A stretch of 50,215 nt of DNA. Source: Thermoanaerobaculum aquaticum. Its GTDB lineage: Bacteria; Acidobacteriota; Thermoanaerobaculia; Thermoanaerobaculales; Thermoanaerobaculaceae. The translations under genes and the position numbers were made by a program. The stretch covers positions 1-50,215 of the forward strand of contig NZ_JMFG01000022.1 in assembly GCF_000687145.1 (NCBI RefSeq), given 5' to 3'. Under the pieces are notes generated by a model. The model saw only the letters and a program-made list of their open reading frames with translations. It searched no databases and was not told where the DNA came from. The stretch's first letter is position 1. Each line of letters opens with the position of its first letter. Positions 33,194 through 41,241 of the stretch are shown here, in pieces.

Positions 33194-34045
33194 TTACTGC
33201 TTCTTTTTGCCGCCAAGCAGCTTCAACATGGGGTTTTCTTCCCCTTCCCCCTGGTCCGGGCTTTCGCCCGTGGGCAAAAGCGACACCTCCTGGTAACCTG
33301 CGGGGATTTCGAAGGTGCTGTCAGGGACCGGCATTACCTGTAACTTCGTGACCTCCATGGTGACCACCGTGGTTTGCGTGGCCCCCTTCTTGTCCTGGGT
33401 GGTGGTTACAGTGCGGATTTTCAACGGGATACCCTTCACCTTTTCAAGCTCCAAAGCCAGCAGGCGGTTAAAGTCCTCCGACGGGGTCTTGGGAGGGGTC
33501 TTCCGCAGGTACACGCCCAACGCTTTTTCCACCAGATCCGGCGCCACCCACAGCTCGCGAACCTCTTCCACGCGGTTGTCCTGGCTCATCATCATGAACT
33601 TCATGGTTTGCCGGTAGGTGGTGCGAAACTTGTAGTAAATCGTGGGCAGGCCAGCCACAATTTCTCCCGGCCTTTCCTCCAGCTTTTCCACCTTGGCGTC
33701 GTGGATTTCCATTTTCATCATCTTGGTAAAGCCGGCGGCCATTTGCATCATCGCATCCATATCCCACTTGGTGTACGTCTTGTCTTTGGGGCTCACCAGG
33801 TACAAGGTTTGCCCGCCCCCAAAAGCCAGCAGGTAATCCCCCGGCTTCATCATAGGGTTACCGGTCGTTTCGAAGAAAATTTTGGCCTTATCGCCGGAAA
33901 CCCAGGCCTTGACGGTGGCTGCCTGAAGCTCACTGCCCTTGCCCTCACCGGTGGTGCGGGCCTCGTAGTAAACGCCAGAGCTGGCCGGCGCCGCCAGCAC
34001 CGCTACGGCCAGCATCGCCAATGTGAAAACCCGCAACTTCTGCAC
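33194..34045 (-). CDS. Exported DUF4412-type protein
   Basis: 283 residues. MQKLRVFTLAMLAVAVLAAP is a signal peptide. The body is beta-rich (VYYEARTTGEGKGSELQA, VKAWVSGDKAKIFFETTG), with a Met-rich helix (MDAMMQMAAGFTKMMKMEI), and ends in a DUF4412-like segment plus a charged tail (LLGGKKKQ). Probably periplasmic, perhaps a LolA/LppX-like lipid-binding shell; function unknown. GTG 34045 is chosen because GGAAGG lies upstream and the signal peptide begins there; in-frame codons continue to 34090 but pass into the predicted leader. Confidence 0.78.
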   Translation of the reverse strand: MQKLRVFTLAMLAVAVLAAPASSGVYYEARTTGEGKGSELQAATVKAWVSGDKAKIFFETTGNPMMKPGDYLLAFGGGQTLYLVSPKDKTYTKWDMDAMMQMAAGFTKMMKMEIHDAKVEKLEERPGEIVAGLPTIYYKFRTTYRQTMKFMMMSQDNRVEEVRELWVAPDLVEKALGVYLRKTPPKTPSEDFNRLLALELEKVKGIPLKIRTVTTTQDKKGATQTTVVTMEVTKLQVMPVPDSTFEIPAGYQEVSLLPTGESPDQGEGEENPMLKLLGGKKKQ

Positions 34046-34092
34046 TTCCGTACCCTTCCTTTCTCCCTGCACTTCCTGAGCAGGTGACAAAA

Positions 34093-34121
34093 AGTCTAAT
34101 CCTCAGGTTCGAAACGGTCAA
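34093..34121 (-). promoter_or_regulatory. Sigma-70 promoter of the DUF4412 gene
   Basis: Minus strand: TTGACC (34121-34116), 17 bases, TAGACT (34098-34093). Predicted start near 34086, about 40 bases before GTG 34045. Confidence 0.8.
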
Positions 34122-34263
34122 ACGCCAGCGCGCCGGCCCAGGGTGAAATATCGGCGGGGCGGGCAAAAACCCCGGCGTGGAACAGGCCCCCGACGGGACC
34201 CGACCTTGCAGGCCCAGGCCCAGAGCACCTGGTTTGCATGCCTCAAGCCTTCACCGGCGCTAC

Positions 34264-34269
34264 CATAAT
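34264..34269 (+). promoter_or_regulatory. -10 box CATAAT, leaderless start of the DUF2905 gene
   Basis: CATAAT (five of six consensus bases) followed by exactly six bases and ATG 34276. No ribosome-binding site in between. Confidence 0.6.
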
Positions 34270-34275
34270 TCCGGT

Positions 34276-34485
34276 ATGGGGACTGTGGGTCGGCTGCTCC
34301 TTGCCACGGGCGCGCTTCTCATGGTGTTCGGCGCGCTCTTAATTATTTGGGACAAGATCGGTTGGCGGCTGCCGGGGGATATCGTGGTTCGCGGGCGCAA
34401 CTGGACCTTTTACTTTCCCCTGGCCACTTCCCTTTTGCTCTCGGCGCTGCTAACCCTCGTTGTGTGGCTTGTATCCCGGCGTTAG
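34276..34485 (+). CDS. DUF2905 small membrane protein
   Basis: 69 residues, two membrane helices (VGRLLLATGALLMVFGALLI; SLLLSALLTLVVWLV) joined by WRLPGDIVVRGRNWTFYFPL, the DUF2905 signature. Function unknown. ATG 34276 is placed by the CATAAT box. Its stop is three bases from the stop of the convergent NifU-like gene. Confidence 0.9.
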   Translation: MGTVGRLLLATGALLMVFGALLIIWDKIGWRLPGDIVVRGRNWTFYFPLATSLLLSALLTLVVWLVSRR

Positions 34486-34488
34486 GAG

Positions 34489-34722
34489 CTACACGCTTTC
34501 CACACCGCGGATTTCCGGGATTTGGCTCTTGAGGCGCTCCTCCACGAACCCCACCAAGGTCATGGCCGCCATAGGACAACCGGAGCAGGCCCCCATGAGC
34601 CGCACCCGCACCACCCCGTCGGCAATCCCCACCAGCTCCACGTCGCCCCCGTCCATGGCCAAAGCCGGCCGCAAGTCCGCCAGTGCCTGTTCAACCCTTG
34701 CCCGCAAGTTCTGCTCTGCCAT
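34489..34722 (-). CDS. NifU C-terminal-domain Fe-S scaffold protein
   Basis: 77 residues. VEQALADLRPALAMDGGDVELV and the cluster-binding CSGCP motif in MGACSGCPMAAMTL define the NifU-C/NfuA-type domain. It carries an Fe-S cluster for delivery to target proteins. ATG 34722 (MAEQNLRARVEQ) gives a normal-length domain; an upstream ATG at 34797 would add 25 unrelated residues. Whether it works with the cysteine desulfurase at 43234-44358 is inference. Confidence 0.92.
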   Translation of the reverse strand: MAEQNLRARVEQALADLRPALAMDGGDVELVGIADGVVRVRLMGACSGCPMAAMTLVGFVEERLKSQIPEIRGVESV

Positions 34723-34830
34723 CGCCCCACCCTCTCCCCCATGATTTTCCAACACTTTCGTTAAGCCGCCAAGGGAGTGAAAAATTTCAGAACCCAACCG
34801 TGGGAAAATACGTTGGGGTCTTTCGGATGG

Positions 34831-34839
34831 AGGAGGTGA
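34831..34839 (+). promoter_or_regulatory. Perfect Shine-Dalgarno sequence deciding the sigma-factor start
   Basis: AGGAGGTGA, a nine-base match to the 16S 3' end, ends two bases before TTG 34842 (GGAGG to TTG spacing 5). It lies inside the coding region if ATG 34827 were the start, and that ATG has only a weak site upstream. Confidence 0.7.
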
Positions 34840-34841
34840 GC

Positions 34842-35405
34842 TTGGATCGGGTGGTGGAGCGGTGTAAGGCGGGGGATCCCTTGGCCTGGGAGGAACTGGT
34901 GCGGGCCACAGCCGATCACATTTACCGCATGGCGGTGAGCTTCACTCGCAACCGCGCCGAAGCCGAAGACCTCACCCAGGAGGTGTACATCCGCATCTGG
35001 CAAAACCTGCACCAGTACGTGCCCGGTTCCTCCTTCCGCGCGTGGGCCTATCGGGTGGCTCATAATTTGTTTGTGGACCACTACCGGCGCACCCGGAAGG
35101 CTCGGGAAGCCACCTGGCTTGACGAAGAGTTCCTGGCCACCTTGCCCTCCGGGGACGACCCGTTCACCCGGGCGGTGCGCAAGCAACGGCTGGAGATGGC
35201 CCATCAAGCGTTGCAGCGCCTCCCCGAAGAACTGGCTCAGCTTTTGCTTCTGCGGGACTTTGCCGACTGGAGCTACGAGGAGCTGGCGGCGGAGTTTGAT
35301 TTGCCCCTGGGTACCGTGAAATCCCGTTTAAACCGCGCCCGCCGGGAGCTGGCGATGGCCATTAGGCAAATGGTGGGGGCTGCCGCCCCAGAGGCACCCG
35401 CATGA
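34842..35405 (+). CDS. ECF-family RNA polymerase sigma factor
   Basis: 187 residues. Region 2 covers about 5-80 (ERCKAGDPLAWEELV, then DLTQEVYIRIWQNLHQY and FRAWAYRVAHNLFVDHYRR) and region 4 about 125-175 (LPEELAQLLLLRDFADWSYEELAAEFDLPLGTVKSRLNRARREL). There is no region 1 or 3, as in ECF factors. TTG 34842 is favoured by a perfect Shine-Dalgarno sequence; ATG 34827, five codons upstream, is the alternative. The stop overlaps the anti-sigma start (ATGA), the usual arrangement for a sigma factor and its inhibitor. Expected to answer an envelope or redox signal via the zinc-finger anti-sigma protein. Confidence 0.94.
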   Translation: MDRVVERCKAGDPLAWEELVRATADHIYRMAVSFTRNRAEAEDLTQEVYIRIWQNLHQYVPGSSFRAWAYRVAHNLFVDHYRRTRKAREATWLDEEFLATLPSGDDPFTRAVRKQRLEMAHQALQRLPEELAQLLLLRDFADWSYEELAAEFDLPLGTVKSRLNRARRELAMAIRQMVGAAAPEAPA

Positions 35406-36151
35406 CCCTCTGTGTGGAGCTTCTGCGCTTCTTGGAGGAGGGGCATTCGCAACTCCCCTCCGAGCTCGCCGAGCACGTGGCCAGCTGTCCCGCTTGCACC
35501 ACGCTCATGGCCGCCTGGCCCGACGTCACCACGGCCGGGCAAACCGTCCGCGATTTGCGGGCGCCCTCCGAGCTGGTGGCCAAGATTGCCGCTCTCCCCC
35601 GGCTGCCCCTGGCTTGCGAGCAGGCGTGTGAGGCGGCCAGCGCCGTACTGGATCGGGAAGCCAGCGAAGAGCAGCGGATGGCGCTCATGGACCACCTGGC
35701 CCAGTGCCCCGCCTGCCGCACCACCTGGGACGCCCTGGCCACGGTCAAGCAGGTGGGTGAGGTGACCAGGGCCCCCCAGGGTTTGCTTCCCCGGTTGGCG
35801 GCTATCCCCCTGCCGCGGATCGAAAGCAAGGGACGGCGCTGGCGGTTGGCAGCCGCGGCGGTGTACATCCTTGCCGGGACGATTTTCCTGGCGATGGGTA
35901 ACAGCGAGGTGATCAGCCGGGAAGCGGTGGGCAAGGTTTCCGATGCGTTCTTTTACGGGCAAGCCGCGGTTACTAACCGCCTGCGTTGGGCGGAAAAGGA
36001 AGTCAAAGCGTGGCTTTCCCAAACCCAAAAGCTGGCCCGCGACTCTCTTTCCAAGGCCGTGTCTTTCTGGCAAGAGACGGTTTCTCCCCAGGACAAAAAC
36101 CTCAAGCCGCAAAAACCCGTTTCTGAAGGTGAGGAGGAAGGACGAACATGA
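35402..36151 (+). CDS. Membrane-bound anti-sigma factor with two zinc-finger (ZAS) domains
   Basis: 249 residues. Two zf-HC2 modules in tandem: C4 with H25-x3-C29-x2-C32 (HVASCPAC), and C76 with H98-x3-C102-x2-C105 (HLAQCPAC). One membrane helix (about 148-168; LAAAAVYILAGTIFLAMG) is followed by a periplasmic helical tail (WAEKEVKAWLSQTQKLA). It should bind and hold the sigma factor at the membrane. ATG 35402 overlaps the sigma stop, and its own stop overlaps the next gene (ATGA again). Confidence 0.9.
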   Translation: MTLCVELLRFLEEGHSQLPSELAEHVASCPACTTLMAAWPDVTTAGQTVRDLRAPSELVAKIAALPRLPLACEQACEAASAVLDREASEEQRMALMDHLAQCPACRTTWDALATVKQVGEVTRAPQGLLPRLAAIPLPRIESKGRRWRLAAAAVYILAGTIFLAMGNSEVISREAVGKVSDAFFYGQAAVTNRLRWAEKEVKAWLSQTQKLARDSLSKAVSFWQETVSPQDKNLKPQKPVSEGEEEGRT

Positions 36152-36663
36152 GCACGCCATCGAGCCCGTTACCCCCACCCCCCCCGGAACCCAGGCCCTA
36201 TGGGCATAAATCCCCGGGCCTGGCGGTGCTGTTTTCGCTGCTGCCGGGATTGGGCCATATTTACCTGGGCTTGTACCAGCGCGGTGTGGCGTTTTTTGCC
36301 GCGTTCCTGGCGGCCCTTTGGCTTGCGGATCATGCCGATCTTTCCGGGGCTTTGGTTGCCTTTGTCTTCTTCTTCACCATGTTCGACGCCCACCGCATGG
36401 CCACCCTCCTGGCTGCCGCACCCCCAGGAGCGCCGCTGGTCTCGGCACCGCAGTCCACCTTTGGCAAGGGCAACCTCACCATGGGGGTTGTGCTCCTGCT
36501 GGCCGGGGCGTTGTTGCTTTACAGCAACTTCTACCCCCTGGACCTCTCTTTTCTCGCCGACTGGTGGCCTTTGGGCCTTATCCTCTTCGGCCTTTGGCTG
36601 GTGGTGAGGGACCTCCGCGGTAAAACGGCAAAGGAAAACGTCCAGGACGGGCCAACGGTTTAA
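36148..36663 (+). CDS. Multi-pass membrane protein, DUF5668/LiaI-like transmembrane region
   Basis: 171 residues. A Pro-rich cytoplasmic N-terminus leads to SPGLAVLFSLLPGLGHIYLG, a TM2-type motif, then about four more helices ending in WWPLGLILFGLWLVVRDL, which resembles the LiaF/LiaI transmembrane region. Function unknown, probably an envelope-stress partner of the anti-sigma factor. Translationally coupled to it by ATGA overlap. Confidence 0.85.
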   Translation: MSTPSSPLPPPPPEPRPYGHKSPGLAVLFSLLPGLGHIYLGLYQRGVAFFAAFLAALWLADHADLSGALVAFVFFFTMFDAHRMATLLAAAPPGAPLVSAPQSTFGKGNLTMGVVLLLAGALLLYSNFYPLDLSFLADWWPLGLILFGLWLVVRDLRGKTAKENVQDGPTV

Positions 36664-36689
36664 CCCTTTAGGGCCTTCGAAAAAGGAAA

Positions 36690-36711
36690 GAGGGCGGGAC
36701 CACCCGCCCTC
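36690..36711. terminator. Bidirectional intrinsic terminator
   Basis: GAGGGCGGG-ACCA-CCCGCCCTC is a perfect 9-bp stem. On the minus strand it is followed by TTTCCTTTTT, so it is a good terminator for the P5C dehydrogenase gene. On the plus strand only TTGGCTTT follows, weaker for the sigma operon. Confidence 0.85.
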
Positions 36712-36734
36712 TTGGCTTTATCCCTCGGTTTTCC

Positions 36735-38363
36735 TTACACGTCACCCATGAACGGGTAGGCAAAGTGGGTGGGCGGCACAAAGGTTTCCTTGATGGCCCG
36801 GGGGCTGGTCCAGCGGATCAAGTTCCACATGGAGCCGGCTTTGTCGTTGGTGCCGGAAGCACGGGCCCCGCCAAAGGGCTGCTGGCCCACGACCGCTCCA
36901 GTGGGCTTGTCGTTGATGTAGAAGTTCCCCGCCGCATCCCGCAGCCTCTCGGTAATGTAAGCAATGGCCTGCCGGTCCTGGGCGAACACCGAGCCGGTGA
37001 GGGCGTAGGGCGAGCCTTGATCGCAAAGGGTGAGCGCTTCGTCCAATTTTTCGTCGGGGTACACGAAGAGGGTCAACACCGGGCCGAAGATTTCCTCCTT
37101 CATGAGCTTTAAGTTGTGGTCCTTGGCCAGCACCACCGTGGGTTGAATGAAGTACCCCGTGCTCGCATCGTAAGTACCCCCGGCAAGGATTTCCGCATCG
37201 GGCGAGCTCTTGGCGTACTCGATGTACGACACGATGCTGTCAAAAGCGGCCCGGTCAATGACCGCCCCCATGAAGTTGCGGAAGTCCTCCACATCGCCAA
37301 CCTTAATTTCCGCAATTTGCGCCAAAAGCTGCTCCTTCACCTGCGGCCAGAGGGAGGCGGGGATGTAAGCCCGGGATGCCGCCGAGCACTTTTGCCCCTG
37401 GTACTCAAAAGCCCCCCGCACCAGGGCGGTTACCAGCGCCGGCACATCGGCAGAGGCGTGGGCAAACACGAAGTCCTTGCCCCCGGTTTCCCCCACCACC
37501 CGCGGGTAGGAGCGGTAACGGGGGAGGTTTTCCGCAATGGTCCGCCACATGGCCTGGAAGGTAGCGGTGGAACCGGTGAAGTGGAGCCCGGCCAAATGCT
37601 CTGAGGCCAGCACCGGATTTCCCACCTCCCCGCCGGAACCCACCACGAAGTTGATCACGCCCGGGGGCAACCCCGCCGCTTCCAGCAGCTTCATGGTGAA
37701 GTAAGCCGAATACACTGCGGTGGAAGCCGGCTTCCACACCACGGTGTTGCCCATGAGCGCCGGTGAGGTGGGCAGGTTGGCGCCAATGGAGGTGAAGTTA
37801 AACGGCGTCACCGCAAAAACGAAGCCCTCCAGCGGCCGGTACTCCACCCGGTTCCACTGCCCCAAAGGGGAAAAGGGCTGGTCGTCGTAAATTTGCTGCA
37901 TGAAGTAAGGGTTGTAGCGCCAAAAGTCAATGATCTCGCAAGCGGAGTCAATTTCCGCTTGGAACACGGTCTTGGACTGGCCCAGCATGGTGGCGGCGTT
38001 GAGGGTGTCGCGCCAGGGGCCCGCCAGTAGCTCAGCGGCTTTCAGGAAAATGGCCGCCCGGTCGTGCCAAGCCATGCGCGACCAGGTCTTGTGGGCCGCG
38101 AGCGCCGCCTCGATGGCCATGGCCACCTCATGCGGCCCGGCCTTGTGGTACTTGGCGAGAACGTGCCCGTGGCGGTGGGGCATCACGCAGGTACCGAGCC
38201 TTCCGGTGCGCACCTCCTTGCCGCCAATGATCAGCGGAATTTCGATCTCCTGACTCCGCATTTCGGCAAGCTTCTTCTTCAAAGACGCCCGCTCCGGGCT
38301 GCCCGGCGCGTACTGCTTCACCGGTTCGTTGATCGGCTTGGGGATCCGAAAGCTCCCACTCAT
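36735..38363 (-). CDS. pruA: L-glutamate gamma-semialdehyde (1-pyrroline-5-carboxylate) dehydrogenase
   Basis: 542 residues. ALDH superfamily: VTPFNFTSIGANLPTSPALM, catalytic Glu in VGETGGKDFVFA and catalytic Cys in EYQGQKCSAASRAYIP, with the C-terminal KPTGAVVGQQPFGGARASGT. The N-terminal INEPVKQYAPGSPERASLKK block is typical of the mitochondrial-type P5CDH. It oxidises glutamate semialdehyde to glutamate with NAD+ in proline and arginine degradation. No proline dehydrogenase lies next to it. ATG 38363 has GGGAGG upstream. Confidence 0.96.
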   Translation of the reverse strand: MSGSFRIPKPINEPVKQYAPGSPERASLKKKLAEMRSQEIEIPLIIGGKEVRTGRLGTCVMPHRHGHVLAKYHKAGPHEVAMAIEAALAAHKTWSRMAWHDRAAIFLKAAELLAGPWRDTLNAATMLGQSKTVFQAEIDSACEIIDFWRYNPYFMQQIYDDQPFSPLGQWNRVEYRPLEGFVFAVTPFNFTSIGANLPTSPALMGNTVVWKPASTAVYSAYFTMKLLEAAGLPPGVINFVVGSGGEVGNPVLASEHLAGLHFTGSTATFQAMWRTIAENLPRYRSYPRVVGETGGKDFVFAHASADVPALVTALVRGAFEYQGQKCSAASRAYIPASLWPQVKEQLLAQIAEIKVGDVEDFRNFMGAVIDRAAFDSIVSYIEYAKSSPDAEILAGGTYDASTGYFIQPTVVLAKDHNLKLMKEEIFGPVLTLFVYPDEKLDEALTLCDQGSPYALTGSVFAQDRQAIAYITERLRDAAGNFYINDKPTGAVVGQQPFGGARASGTNDKAGSMWNLIRWTSPRAIKETFVPPTHFAYPFMGDV

Positions 38364-38379
38364 GGCGACCTCCCTCGCC

Positions 38380-38395
38380 GGGTTTGTGAAAACCC
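38380..38395 (-). other. Leader hairpin before pruA
   Basis: GGGTTT-TCAC-AAACCC on the minus strand, a perfect 6-bp stem in the pruA leader, about ten bases upstream of the ribosome-binding site. Role unknown. Confidence 0.4.
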
Positions 38396-38404
38396 GCGCA
38401 AGGG

Positions 38405-38433
38405 ATTCTAGAGGCCGGCCTGAACCGGGTCAA
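38405..38433 (-). promoter_or_regulatory. Sigma-70 promoter of pruA
   Basis: Minus strand: TTGACC (38433-38428), 17 bases, TAGAAT (38410-38405). Predicted start near 38398. The remaining intergenic bases to the next gene (38434-38640) show no gene that can be supported. Confidence 0.85.
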
Positions 38434-38640
38434 CCAACGTGCCTTCGTTTATGGCACCGGCCCAGGATGCTGGAGCCGCCGAAAGCCTCGTTATTTGTTT
38501 GCCGCTTGTGAGCACGATGGAAACAAAGGCAAAAAGGCTGAAGACCCGCCAAGTCCGAAATAGGAAACGCCAACGCCACCAGAAAGCCCACCGGCAGAAG
38601 TTGAGGGTGCCGGATCTCATTTAGCCAAAAAACTTTCAGC

Positions 38641-38646
38641 TAACAT
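38641..38646 (+). promoter_or_regulatory. -10 box TAACAT, leaderless start of the glycosyltransferase pair
   Basis: TAACAT followed by exactly six bases and GTG 38653. No ribosome-binding site before the GTG. Confidence 0.55.
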
Positions 38647-38652
38647 ACCTGC

Positions 38653-39579
38653 GTGGCAGAAAGCGGCCCTTGCCTCCCAAAGATTTCCGTGGTGGTGCGC
38701 ACCCGCGACCGCCAGGAGTTGCTTTCGGAAGCGTTGGCAAGCATCCAGGCCCAAACCTACCGCCCCTTGGAGGTGGTGGTTGTCAATGATGGCGGCGGTC
38801 CGGTGGACGGGGTGCTGGCAACGGTTGAGGCAGGGGTCTCGGTAGTTAAAGTCGAACACCCCGAGCCCCGGGGTCGCGCCGCAGCATTGAACGCTGGCGT
38901 GGCCGCAGCTACTGGGGCGTGGGTGGCCTTCTTGGACGACGACGACCTTTTCCTCCCCCAGCATCTGGCGTTGTTACAGGCCACGGCTTCTGCCAAAAAT
39001 GCCCGGGTCGCTTATGCGGGGTGCCGCCTGGTTCCATGGGATGGCGGGGAGGAAGAGGTTTTTGCCACCCCTTTCCACCGGGATCTTCTGGCGGTGGCCA
39101 ACTTCATCCCCATTTGTGCGGTGCTGGTGGATCGCTCGGTCCTCCTGGAAGTTGGGGGCTTTGACGAATCCCTCCCCTACCTGGAGGACTGGGACATGTG
39201 GCTGCGCCTGGCGGAGCGCCATGACTTTGCCTTTTGCCCGGAAGTCACCTCAATTTACCGGGTTCGCCCTGGCTCCGTGGGCGGTGAAATGGCAGCCGAA
39301 CGCTGGGCAGTTTTCGAGAGGGTACTGGCGAAACACTGGCACAAAGTGACCCCCGCCCAGCTGGCCAGCCGCTTCCAGCAGCTGGAGAAGGCCATAGCTG
39401 AGCAGCGGCGCCTCATCAGGGAATACAGAGAAGAAGTGGCACGCCTCCGGGAGGAGAACCGTTTCGTGCGGGAACTGGCGGAGGCTCACCTGTTGGGCGT
39501 CGTGTGGTGGCTGCATCGGCTCTGGCGCGGCTGGCAAAAGTGGCGGGGCAGGAAAGGGCAAGGGGAAAAGGAAGCATGA
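38653..39579 (+). CDS. GT2 family glycosyltransferase
   Basis: 308 residues. GT-A fold: ISVVVRTRDRQELLSEALAS, VVVNDGGGPVDGV, acidic DXD-like FLDDDDLFLP, and GGFDESLPYLEDWDMWLRLA. After about residue 230 a coiled-coil helix (QQLEKAIAEQRRLIREYREE) and a Trp/Arg-rich amphipathic tail (WWLHRLWRGWQKWRGRK) suggest peripheral membrane binding. It would add a sugar to a cell-surface glycan; donor and acceptor unknown. GTG 38653 follows a TAACAT box. Its stop overlaps the next start (ATGA). Confidence 0.9.
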   Translation: MAESGPCLPKISVVVRTRDRQELLSEALASIQAQTYRPLEVVVVNDGGGPVDGVLATVEAGVSVVKVEHPEPRGRAAALNAGVAAATGAWVAFLDDDDLFLPQHLALLQATASAKNARVAYAGCRLVPWDGGEEEVFATPFHRDLLAVANFIPICAVLVDRSVLLEVGGFDESLPYLEDWDMWLRLAERHDFAFCPEVTSIYRVRPGSVGGEMAAERWAVFERVLAKHWHKVTPAQLASRFQQLEKAIAEQRRLIREYREEVARLREENRFVRELAEAHLLGVVWWLHRLWRGWQKWRGRKGQGEKEA

Positions 39580-41183
39580 GCCGCATTGGCGAAGCGCTTT
39601 ACCGCGCCGTGCGGCCCTTCCCCCGAATTGCAGCCGCACTCCATTACCTCCGCCACCCCCGGCTGTTTGTCCACAAAACCGCTCAGTTGATCCAGCGTAA
39701 ATGGCGACTTAGGGCCTACCGCCAGGCGCTGAAAAACGGAAAGCTGCTCGTAGAGGTGCCCGGTGAGTTGCCATCCTTCCTGATCACCGTAGCCACGCCC
39801 GTGTACCGGGTGGCCGAAGAGCACTTGCGGGCCGCCGTTGCCTCCGTACGGGCGCAAACCTATCCACACTGGGAGCTGATCCTTCTCGACGATGCTTCAC
39901 CCGACGCCCATGTAAAGAACGTCCTCCGGGAGGCATCCGCCTGGGATCCGCGAATCCGCGTGGTGCACCAGCCCTCGAACCTCGGCATTGCTCTGGCAAG
40001 CAACGAGATCATCCGTCTGGCCCGAGGTGAGTACGTAGCCTTTCTCGATCACGACGACCTTTTACACCCGAGGGCCCTGGAGCAGGTGGCCCGCTTTCTC
40101 GCTGGCCGGCCCGACGTGGATTGGTTGTTTACCGACGAGGACAAAGTAGATGAGCGGGGCCAGCACAGCGAGCCCTGCTTTAAGCCGGGGTGGTCTCACC
40201 ACCTCTTGCTGACCTTCAACTACGTCTGTCATTTGCGGATCGTCCGTCGCTCCATGCTGCAACGGGTTGGAGGCCATCGCCCGGGGTTTGACGGTGCTCA
40301 AGACTACGACCTTGCGCTGCGCGTGCTTCAAAACGGAGGACGTTTTGCCCACCTCCCCGGGGTCCTGTACCACTGGCGGACGGTGGCCAGCTCCATGGCC
40401 CGGGCGGCGGCCGCGAAGCCCGCGGCTCACACGCACGCGTTGCGCGCCCTGGCCGAGCACGCGGCCAGCTGGCCCACAGGAGGTGAGGTTAGCGCTGAAG
40501 TGCTGCTGGCACCCGCCAGTTTCTTCCGGGTTCGGCGCATGCCGCCAGAGGGTCTGAGCCTGGCCGTGCTTTCCCCAAAGCCTCCCCGGCTCAGTGGCTT
40601 GCGGGGCTTTCGCATGGAGTGGGTAGAGGTGCATCCCGGGCTTTTAGCCCCCGAGGAGTTGGCGAAGGTCGCCCGGGCAAGCACCGCCGAGGTTTTGGTG
40701 GTGCCGCCCCCTCAAGGTTTCACCGAAACCGAGCTCCAAGAGCTGCTAAGCCTCCTGCAGGTGCCCAAAACCGCGTTGGTTTGCGCCCGAGCCTGTAGAG
40801 GTAAGACCGTACTCCACAGCGGCTGGGTGGCCTCCGACACCGGGGAGTTGCGGGATCCCTGGAGGGGGTTGGACCGCAACGATCCCGGCTATCTGAACTT
40901 AGTCATGGTACCCGGACCCCGGCTGGTGCCGACGCCTCAAGGGTTTGTGGTGTGGCGCCAGGCGGTGGTGGCGGCAATGGCCGCTGCAGAGGACGTGCCA
41001 GCCCCATGGAAACTCCCCTTGGGCTGGCACCGACTGGGCCTGGAGGTTGTGGCCACGCCCACGGTTTCCTACGAGGCTGGGGAGATTTGGGCAGCCCCAC
41101 AAGCCCCGCTGCCCGCCGAGGCCCCGGTGCACATGAGGCGGTGGCTGGACGAATTTGGCCTGGTTCCGGCCCCTCGCTTTTAA
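39576..41183 (+). CDS. GT2 glycosyltransferase with long C-terminal extension
   Basis: 535 residues. A basic helical N-terminus (about 1-60) precedes a GT2 domain (about 65-290): TVATPVYRVAEEHLRAAVAS, ILLDDASPDAH, FLDHDDLLHP, WLFTDEDKVDERG and GAQDYDLALRVL, as in rhamnosyltransferase-like enzymes. Residues about 300-535 do not match a family I recognise but carry the usual alternation of a second Rossmann-like part. ATG 39576 overlaps the previous stop (ATGA), so the two enzymes are made together and probably act on the same glycan. Confidence 0.88.
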   Translation: MSRIGEALYRAVRPFPRIAAALHYLRHPRLFVHKTAQLIQRKWRLRAYRQALKNGKLLVEVPGELPSFLITVATPVYRVAEEHLRAAVASVRAQTYPHWELILLDDASPDAHVKNVLREASAWDPRIRVVHQPSNLGIALASNEIIRLARGEYVAFLDHDDLLHPRALEQVARFLAGRPDVDWLFTDEDKVDERGQHSEPCFKPGWSHHLLLTFNYVCHLRIVRRSMLQRVGGHRPGFDGAQDYDLALRVLQNGGRFAHLPGVLYHWRTVASSMARAAAAKPAAHTHALRALAEHAASWPTGGEVSAEVLLAPASFFRVRRMPPEGLSLAVLSPKPPRLSGLRGFRMEWVEVHPGLLAPEELAKVARASTAEVLVVPPPQGFTETELQELLSLLQVPKTALVCARACRGKTVLHSGWVASDTGELRDPWRGLDRNDPGYLNLVMVPGPRLVPTPQGFVVWRQAVVAAMAAAEDVPAPWKLPLGWHRLGLEVVATPTVSYEAGEIWAAPQAPLPAEAPVHMRRWLDEFGLVPAPRF

Positions 41184-41220
41184 ACCCCGGCGACCAAGGA
41201 TCCCAGCAAAAGCTTCGAGC

Positions 41221-41226
41221 TACAAT
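41221..41226 (+). promoter_or_regulatory. -10 box TACAAT before the DUF3467 gene
   Basis: TACAAT; predicted start near 41233, within the GGGGAGG ribosome-binding site, giving a very short leader to ATG 41242. Confidence 0.55.
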
Positions 41227-41241
41227 GCCCGGGGAGGCTTT

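Noticed and set aside
38439-38624. Small 61-codon frame between pruA and the glycosyltransferase gene
   Set aside because: No ribosome-binding site, Lys/Arg-rich composition and no family. It begins just behind the pruA promoter on the other strand, so the region is better read as intergenic.
38434-38640. Possible tRNA or small RNA gene in the pruA-glycosyltransferase gap
   Set aside because: No cloverleaf, no T-arm GTTCRA motif in the right context and no terminator hairpin were found.
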